A stretch of DNA of 20,197 nucleotides from the NCBI GenBank assembly GCA_036264235.1, contig DATARH010000107.1, forward strand, positions 1 to 20,197, in the 5' to 3' direction. The translations under genes and the position numbers were made by a program. Below are positions 16,083 to 20,197 of the stretch, piece by piece. The notes beneath the pieces are model-generated. The model was given only the letters and a program-made list of their open reading frames with translations. It had not been told where the DNA came from and made no database searches. Source of the DNA: DATARH01 sp036264235 (GTDB lineage Bacteria > Pseudomonadota > Alphaproteobacteria > ATCC43930 > CGMCC-115725). Positions within the stretch are counted from its first letter, which is position 1. Every line of letters starts with the position of its first letter.

Positions 16083-16963
16083 GCCAGCCGCTGTTCGAGC
16101 GGGTCGCACTGATCGGGATCGGGCTGATTGGCTCGTCTCTTGCCCGTGTGCTGCGCCGCGACAGCCCCGGAACGAAGATCGTCGCCTGCGCCCGTCGTGC
16201 CGAGACGCTCGATGCGGTGCGCCGCCTCGGCATTGCCGATGAGGTGACGGACGACCCGGCGAAGGCTGTCGCCGGTGCCGATCTCGTGGTGCTGGCGACA
16301 CCGCTCTCGGCCTATGCCGAGGTGGCGCCACGCATCGCGCCAGCGTTAAAGCGGGGCGCAATCCTGACCGATGTCGGTTCTGTCAAGGAATCGGTGCTGC
16401 GCGATATCGGTCCCCTTGTCCCCAGCGGCGTGCACTTCGTGCCGGGCCACCCCGTCGCCGGCACCGAACATTCCGGGCCCGAGGCCGGGTTCGCCGAATT
16501 GTTCCGCGACCGTTGGTGCATTCTGACACCGCCAGAGAATGCTGCCCCCGAGGCGGTGACGGCGGTGAAGGGGATGTGGGAGCTGGCCGGCATGCGGGTG
16601 GTGACAATGGCCGCCGACCACCACGACAAGGTGTTGGCGATGACGTCGCACCTGCCGCATCTGATCGCCTACACGATCGTCAGCACCGCGACCGATCTCG
16701 AAGAGGATTTGAAGTCGGAGGTGATCGCGTTCTCGGCCGGCGGTTTTCGTGACTTCACCCGGATCGCGGCTTCCGATCCGGTGATGTGGCGCGACATCTT
16801 CCTGCGCAACCGCGAGGCCGTGCTCGAGATGTTGCAACGCTTCAACGAGGATTTGACCGCACTGCAGCGAGCGATCCGCTGGGGCGAGGCCGATACGCTT
16901 GAAGAACGCTTCACTCGCACCCGGGCGATCAGGCGTTCGATTATCGAGGCAAAACAGGCCTGA
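16079..16963 (+). CDS. tyrA: Prephenate/arogenate dehydrogenase
   Basis: This 294-residue NAD(P)-dependent enzyme oxidatively decarboxylates prephenate (or arogenate) on the way to tyrosine. The nucleotide-binding GIGLIG is at residues 13-18, TDVGSVK at about 97-103, and the catalytic-region histidines in PGHPVAGTEHSGPEAG (H124, H131). Further typical segments are MTSHLPHLIAY and FSAGGFRDFTRIAASDPVMWRDI. There is no fused chorismate mutase or ACT domain, so the regulatory domain may be absent. The ATG overlaps the stop of the aminotransferase gene. A terminator hairpin follows 13 bases after the stop. Substrate choice between prephenate and arogenate cannot be read. Confidence 0.94.
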   Translation: MSQPLFERVALIGIGLIGSSLARVLRRDSPGTKIVACARRAETLDAVRRLGIADEVTDDPAKAVAGADLVVLATPLSAYAEVAPRIAPALKRGAILTDVGSVKESVLRDIGPLVPSGVHFVPGHPVAGTEHSGPEAGFAELFRDRWCILTPPENAAPEAVTAVKGMWELAGMRVVTMAADHHDKVLAMTSHLPHLIAYTIVSTATDLEEDLKSEVIAFSAGGFRDFTRIAASDPVMWRDIFLRNREAVLEMLQRFNEDLTALQRAIRWGEADTLEERFTRTRAIRRSIIEAKQA

Positions 16964-16976
16964 GGGTCGGACGCAG

Positions 16977-17006
16977 AAAACCCCGCTCCCTTGCAGAGCG
17001 GGGTTT
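16977..17006. terminator. Bidirectional terminator between tyrA and the stress gene
   Basis: AAAACCCCGCTC pairs with GAGCGGGGTTT around a seven-base loop. The A-run and T-run are at the stem ends on both strands, so it can serve the convergent transcripts from tyrA (plus) and from the stress-type gene (minus). Confidence 0.85.
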
Positions 17007-17029
17007 CCGCAAATCGCCCGCCGGAAGCG

Positions 17030-17668
17030 CTAGTACAATTCGCGCTCGCGGGTAATTTCGTCGACCGTATAGGGGCGATCGTTCGGGTTGAAGCGGCTCC
17101 AGCCGGTCTTCTGATAGAACGCGGTGCGCTCCCGCATGTTCACCGCCGCGCGGTCGAGTATTGCCTCGTACCGGTTGCGCTCGCCATCGGGTACCCGCGC
17201 CGTCACCAGCGTGCCGCCGCGCCGTACGCCTTCGGCATAGGCATGCGCTTCCTCTTCGCTGACGCCGGCTTGCGTCAAGGCACCGATGATGCCGCCCGTG
17301 ACACCGCCGGCGGCCGCCAGGGCGGCGGTCGAAGCCAGCCAGCCGGCCGCGACTACCGGTCCGATCCCGGGGATGGCGAGCAGCCCGAGCCCGGCGAGCA
17401 AACCGGCGACGCCGCCGATCGTAGCGCCGATGCCGGCGCCGGCGCCGGCGCCTTCGGTGCGGTCGTCAACCCCGTCATGGTCGCGGTCGATGACGCGGCC
17501 ACCGTCCGGATCACGGCGCACGTCGGCGAGATTGTTGTCGCGATACCAGCCGTCGCTGTTGTTGGCGACGATGCTGATGTCGTCGGCGGGAATGCCGGCG
17601 CGCTCCAACTCTGAGACGGCGCGTGCGGCGTCGGAATAATTGTCGAACAGACGTGTAATGACACTCAT
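17030..17668 (-). CDS. Gly-rich membrane-associated stress-type protein
   Basis: This is a 212-residue protein with an N-terminal YflT/GSP17M-like fold (MSVITRLFDNYSDAARAVSELERAGI, quoted in part as RLFDNYSDAARAVSEL), a calcium-loop-like motif D61-R-D63-H-D65-G-V-D68-D, a long Gly/Ala-rich hydrophobic block (about 72-130, likely two helices) and a charged C-terminus. This layout is seen in general stress proteins of bacteria. The ATG at 17668 is preceded by AAGGATCAG. It starts 25 bases after the stop of the PepSY-like gene on the same strand, so the two are probably co-transcribed. Function is unknown; a role in envelope or osmotic stress is inference. Confidence 0.75.
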   Translation of the reverse strand: MSVITRLFDNYSDAARAVSELERAGIPADDISIVANNSDGWYRDNNLADVRRDPDGGRVIDRDHDGVDDRTEGAGAGAGIGATIGGVAGLLAGLGLLAIPGIGPVVAAGWLASTAALAAAGGVTGGIIGALTQAGVSEEEAHAYAEGVRRGGTLVTARVPDGERNRYEAILDRAAVNMRERTAFYQKTGWSRFNPNDRPYTVDEITRERELY

Positions 17669-17693
17669 GCGTTCTGATCCTTGCGTTAGTGGT

Positions 17694-18068
17694 CTACCGG
17701 CCGGCGCTGCCGCGGGAGGGATTGCCCGGGGTGGTGGTGCCCTGGGAGGTATCGCCGGTCACGACATTGCCCTGATAGTCGAGGCTGACCTCGACCGGCT
17801 TGCCATCCTTCGTCGCGTGTCCGCGCCAAACCCCATTGTCGTCCTTTTGCAGCTGCGTCACGTTGGTGAAGCCTCGCGCCTCGATGCGCGATTTCGCCTC
17901 GCCTTCGGTGAAGCTGTTGCGGCCCTTGACCGGAGCGTTCACCTGCTGGTCCTTGGAATTGATCGCGCCGTTTTGCGGCCCGTTCTGGGCGGGCGGCGTC
18001 TGGCTTTGCGCCATTGCGGAGCCCGCGATGACGGTGAATATTGCGGCGGCAACTAACGAATTGCGCAT
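17694..18068 (-). CDS. Secreted PepSY-like protein
   Basis: This 124-residue protein begins with a signal peptide MRNSLVAAAIFTVIAGSAMAQ (shown in part as RNSLVAAAIFTVIAGSAMA), with cleavage expected after AMA. A low-complexity Gln/Pro/Asn linker (about 21-48) leads into a small PepSY-like domain (about 50-105): FTEGEAKSRIEARGFTNV, then a DNGVWRGHATKDGKPVEV core and LDYQGNVV. PepSY domains are thought to inhibit or regulate peptidases or to sense in the envelope. The start at 18068 has GAGGACG upstream; the frame upstream to 18209 is unsupported. A GGAAC -35-like motif of the alphaproteobacterial general stress sigma factor lies about 60 bases upstream (minus strand 18130-18126), without a good -10. 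Confidence 0.75.
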   Translation of the reverse strand: MRNSLVAAAIFTVIAGSAMAQSQTPPAQNGPQNGAINSKDQQVNAPVKGRNSFTEGEAKSRIEARGFTNVTQLQKDDNGVWRGHATKDGKPVEVSLDYQGNVVTGDTSQGTTTPGNPSRGSAGR

Positions 18069-18250
18069 GTTTGCGTCCTCAACGGTTGAATAATGTACGA
18101 GGCAAAGGACGCAGACTTCTGGAAGGTTCCTGTTGGTGAAGAAAGCGAGAATGTGGCACCGGAGTTTACCGGTGTCGGACCGCAGCGGACTGCGCCGAGG
18201 GGTCACCAATCGCGCTGCTACGCGCGAATGCCGCGTCGCACGCTTAGGGC

Positions 18251-19303
18251 TTATCGCCAGTCGATCCGCGGCGCCGGGCCGAGCTTGACCGGGCCGAGAT
18301 ACATCTGCCCGTTCTGGATGGTGAACGAGGTCTGGATCTGCGGCCGGCCGTCGGGCCCGGTCTTCGCGAGAAAACCCAGCGCGACCCGTGCCAGCCCGGC
18401 GTCGTTCGCGCGCATCCGGCCGGCCGACACCAGGCCGGAGAGCAGCTGATCATATCCCGCGACGGCCCCGGAAAAGGCGCCGACCGGCTGCAAATCCGAG
18501 TCGAGCGCCGCGGTGCCGGAGCCCGTGACTCGCAGCCCGCCCCACCCGAGATTGAAATGATCGAGTTCGACGGTGCCGCCCGAGCGCCGCCAGGCATCCG
18601 CCGACTGCCGCGGCGGTCCCGTTGGGATCGTGCCCATGACGCTGAGGCCTAACGCAACATTCTCCATCTTCCCCGTAAATGGGGCCGGCACCGCCGGCAC
18701 TCCGACGCCATGCAGATCGGCGGCGATGTCGAGGCTCCGGTCATTCTCGGAATGCGGCGCCGATCCCGGCAGAGTTGCCCAGAAATTGGCCGTGGCCGCG
18801 GTGATCCGGCCGGTGGGTTCAGCTGCCGGCTCGACGCTTGCCTCGTCGAGGCTGAGCCACACTCTCGTGACGCCCGCAGCGTCTCCAGCCGGTAGGACCG
18901 ATACCGCACCGGTAGCCGCGCTGGCGGCGATGCGGGCGAGCGGCACCTGGCGCTGCGCCAGCGCGGCGTCGAGCCCCTGCGGTGCAGTCACCGTCCAGTC
19001 GCGGAAATCCCACGGCCTGATGCTCCCGGCGACCTTCGGCGCTTGCAGGTCGAATTCCCCGATCGCCGCGGCGCCGCGCAGCCGCAGGCGGCTCAATTCG
19101 AGACGGAACGAAAACGGATATCCGGCGACCCGGGAGCCTTGCCACGACGCATCGAGTCCCTGGCCGCGCATCGTCTCGGCCCAGGCCGCGATCCCCTCTC
19201 TGATCCGGTCGGCTGCGATCAGCCAATACGCCGTGTAGGCGCCGCCAAGCAGGAGCAGCAAGACCGCGGCCGCGATCAGCCCGAGACGCGTCGAGCGAGG
19301 CAT
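18251..19303 (-). CDS. DUF2125-family envelope protein
   Basis: This 350-residue protein has an N-terminal signal anchor (residues 7-30, LGLIAAAVLLLLLGGAYTAY) and then a large region of repeated beta-rich sequence with VAGYPFSFRLELSRLRL (about 59-75), the APKVAGSIRPWDFRDW stretch and NFNLGWGGLRVTGSG-type hairpins (here HFNLGWGGLRVTGSG). These fit the DUF2125 family, alphaproteobacterial proteins of unknown function often found near tyrA, as here about 1.3 kb away. A periplasmic or inner-membrane-anchored location is expected. The ATG at 19303 has only a weak AGGCG site. I infer no function. Confidence 0.8.
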   Translation of the reverse strand: MPRSTRLGLIAAAVLLLLLGGAYTAYWLIAADRIREGIAAWAETMRGQGLDASWQGSRVAGYPFSFRLELSRLRLRGAAAIGEFDLQAPKVAGSIRPWDFRDWTVTAPQGLDAALAQRQVPLARIAASAATGAVSVLPAGDAAGVTRVWLSLDEASVEPAAEPTGRITAATANFWATLPGSAPHSENDRSLDIAADLHGVGVPAVPAPFTGKMENVALGLSVMGTIPTGPPRQSADAWRRSGGTVELDHFNLGWGGLRVTGSGTAALDSDLQPVGAFSGAVAGYDQLLSGLVSAGRMRANDAGLARVALGFLAKTGPDGRPQIQTSFTIQNGQMYLGPVKLGPAPRIDWR

Positions 19304-19340
19304 TCTGTTTCGCCTGTTAGGCAGAGAACCGGGCAGGGGA

Positions 19341-19415
<75 letters not shown>

Positions 19416-19501
19416 GACCGTCGCGGATCAGGCGCGACGATTTAGTGGAAAGCCCGGCCGGGTGCAAGGGAGGGCGGCCCGATGGCAAGACCAGCACCGC
19501 A

Positions 19502-19690
19502 ATGCATATCGAACGCGGCGTCATGGTGCCGGCGCGCTCCGACCTGCTATCGCTGACGATCACACCCCTCGCCGAGGAGCTTAAGATTGCGGGCCCGATC
19601 GAGCTGCGTTTGTGGCTCGCCTCGGACGCGCCCGACGCCGACATCAACGCGAAGCGGATCGAGCGTTACCCGCCGACCACCGACCAACCA
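19502..19690 (+). pseudogene. Remnant of a CocE/NonD-type hydrolase
   Basis: A short open stretch reads HIERGVMVPARSDLLSLTIT followed by PLAEELKIAGPIELRLWLAS, DAPDADINAK and RIERYPP. This is the pattern of the C-terminal jelly-roll domain of CocE/NonD (X-Pro dipeptidyl-peptidase-like) hydrolases, where a DLLSF-EPL-AED-AGP-E-RLW-SSDAPDTDF-AKL segment is found. The rest of the 500-600 residue enzyme is missing on both sides, so this is a degraded fragment. It lies between tRNA-Val and the hydratase gene. The surrounding bases 19416-19501 and 19691-19765 hold no gene I can recognise. Confidence 0.6.
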
Positions 19691-19765
19691 GTATCAGCTA
19701 TCGGGCGTTTTTCAGGTTGGCGGCTATGATGTGACCCCACGTCCGACCGCGACGGAGACAAACCG

Positions 19766-20197
19766 ATGGCCAACCTCAGTCCTCGCGAGAAGGCGGCGCG
19801 GATCGTCGCGATCTTCCGCGACCGGCACAAAACCGATGTGCTGCCGCCCGAACTGTGCCCGGCCGATCTGGACGAGGCCTATCGAATCCGCACCGCCTAT
19901 GAGGAGGTCGAGGAGGCGGTCGGCCGGGGTGCTGTCGCCGGCTACAAGATCGCGATCACCACTAAGGTCATGCAGCAGCTGTGCGGCATCGACGAGCCCT
20001 GCTATGGCGCAATCTTCCAAAGCGAAGTGCACCATCACAGCGCGCGATTGCGCGTGCAGGATTACTGCCGGATCGCCATCGAAACCGAGATTGCTGTCCG
20101 GCTCGGCGAGGATCTGCCGCAGGGTGGCGATCGGGATCGGGTAGCCGGCGCGGTCGAAAGCTGCATGGCCGCGATCGAGCTGATCGAGGACCTTTGC
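19766..20197 (+). CDS. 2-keto-4-pentenoate hydratase-family protein (partial, C-terminus outside window)
   Basis: The first 144 residues are in the window. They match the FAH/MhpD-like hydratases that act on 2-hydroxypenta-2,4-dienoate and related acids from aromatic-ring cleavage. Typical features are LDEAYRIRTAYEEV (about 34-47), GAVAGYKIAITTKVMQQ with the conserved Lys in GYK, GIDEPCYGAIF and the IETEIAVRLGEDLP segment that includes acidic metal ligands. The ATG at 19766 has GGAG about ten bases upstream. Substrate preference is not readable, and the right edge of the window cuts the gene. Confidence 0.88.
   Translation, partial: MANLSPREKAARIVAIFRDRHKTDVLPPELCPADLDEAYRIRTAYEEVEEAVGRGAVAGYKIAITTKVMQQLCGIDEPCYGAIFQSEVHHHSARLRVQDYCRIAIETEIAVRLGEDLPQGGDRDRVAGAVESCMAAIELIEDLC

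Overview
The window is GC-rich, densely packed bacterial chromosome, most likely from an alphaproteobacterium, perhaps near Rhodospirillales or Rhizobiales. The signs are a metX-metW pair, a chorismate mutase / HisC-like aminotransferase / prephenate dehydrogenase cluster next to a DUF2125-like gene, a DUF1127-like Arg-rich mini-protein, and a perfect CtrA-type box. All calls rest on reading the sequence; no database search was run.

Left part (1-5740). A dipeptide/oligopeptide-type ABC importer is arranged divergently: the ATPase runs left out of the window and a Tat-exported family-5 binding protein runs right. Next come a stand-alone CBS-pair protein (minus strand) and a loosely coding zone (about 2829-4297). 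That zone holds a CtrA-type box, a hairpin-rich candidate RNA, a 23-residue membrane microprotein, a perfect CRP-type palindrome, a small three-helix membrane protein and an Arg-rich DUF1127-like protein. It is followed by a metallo-beta-lactamase-fold hydrolase and a secreted Gly/Tyr repeat protein that ends at a strong terminator.

Middle part (5747-13890). An HD-domain protein (possible HD-type di-iron oxygenase) diverges from a small Cys-rich protein. Then, on the minus strand, lie glutaminyl-tRNA synthetase, a luciferase-like oxidoreductase and a TauD-type dioxygenase. A methyltransferase-like gene on the plus strand converges on the metX-metW-cpdA-like run, in which metX and metW overlap by ATGA.

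Right part (13891-20197). Divergent from metX is a tight three-gene run for Phe/Tyr synthesis: chorismate mutase fused to a degenerate prephenate-dehydratase-like region, a HisC-family aminotransferase, and prephenate dehydrogenase. It closes at a hairpin terminator. Facing it on the minus strand are a PepSY-like secreted protein, a Gly-rich stress-type protein with a calcium-loop motif, the DUF2125-like envelope protein and tRNA-Val(GAC). A remnant of a CocE/NonD-type hydrolase and a truncated 2-keto-4-pentenoate hydratase-family gene fill the right edge.

Most of the window is ordinary housekeeping. The best candidates for something undescribed are the 2829-3776 zone and the hairpin-rich metX/chorismate-mutase intergenic region.
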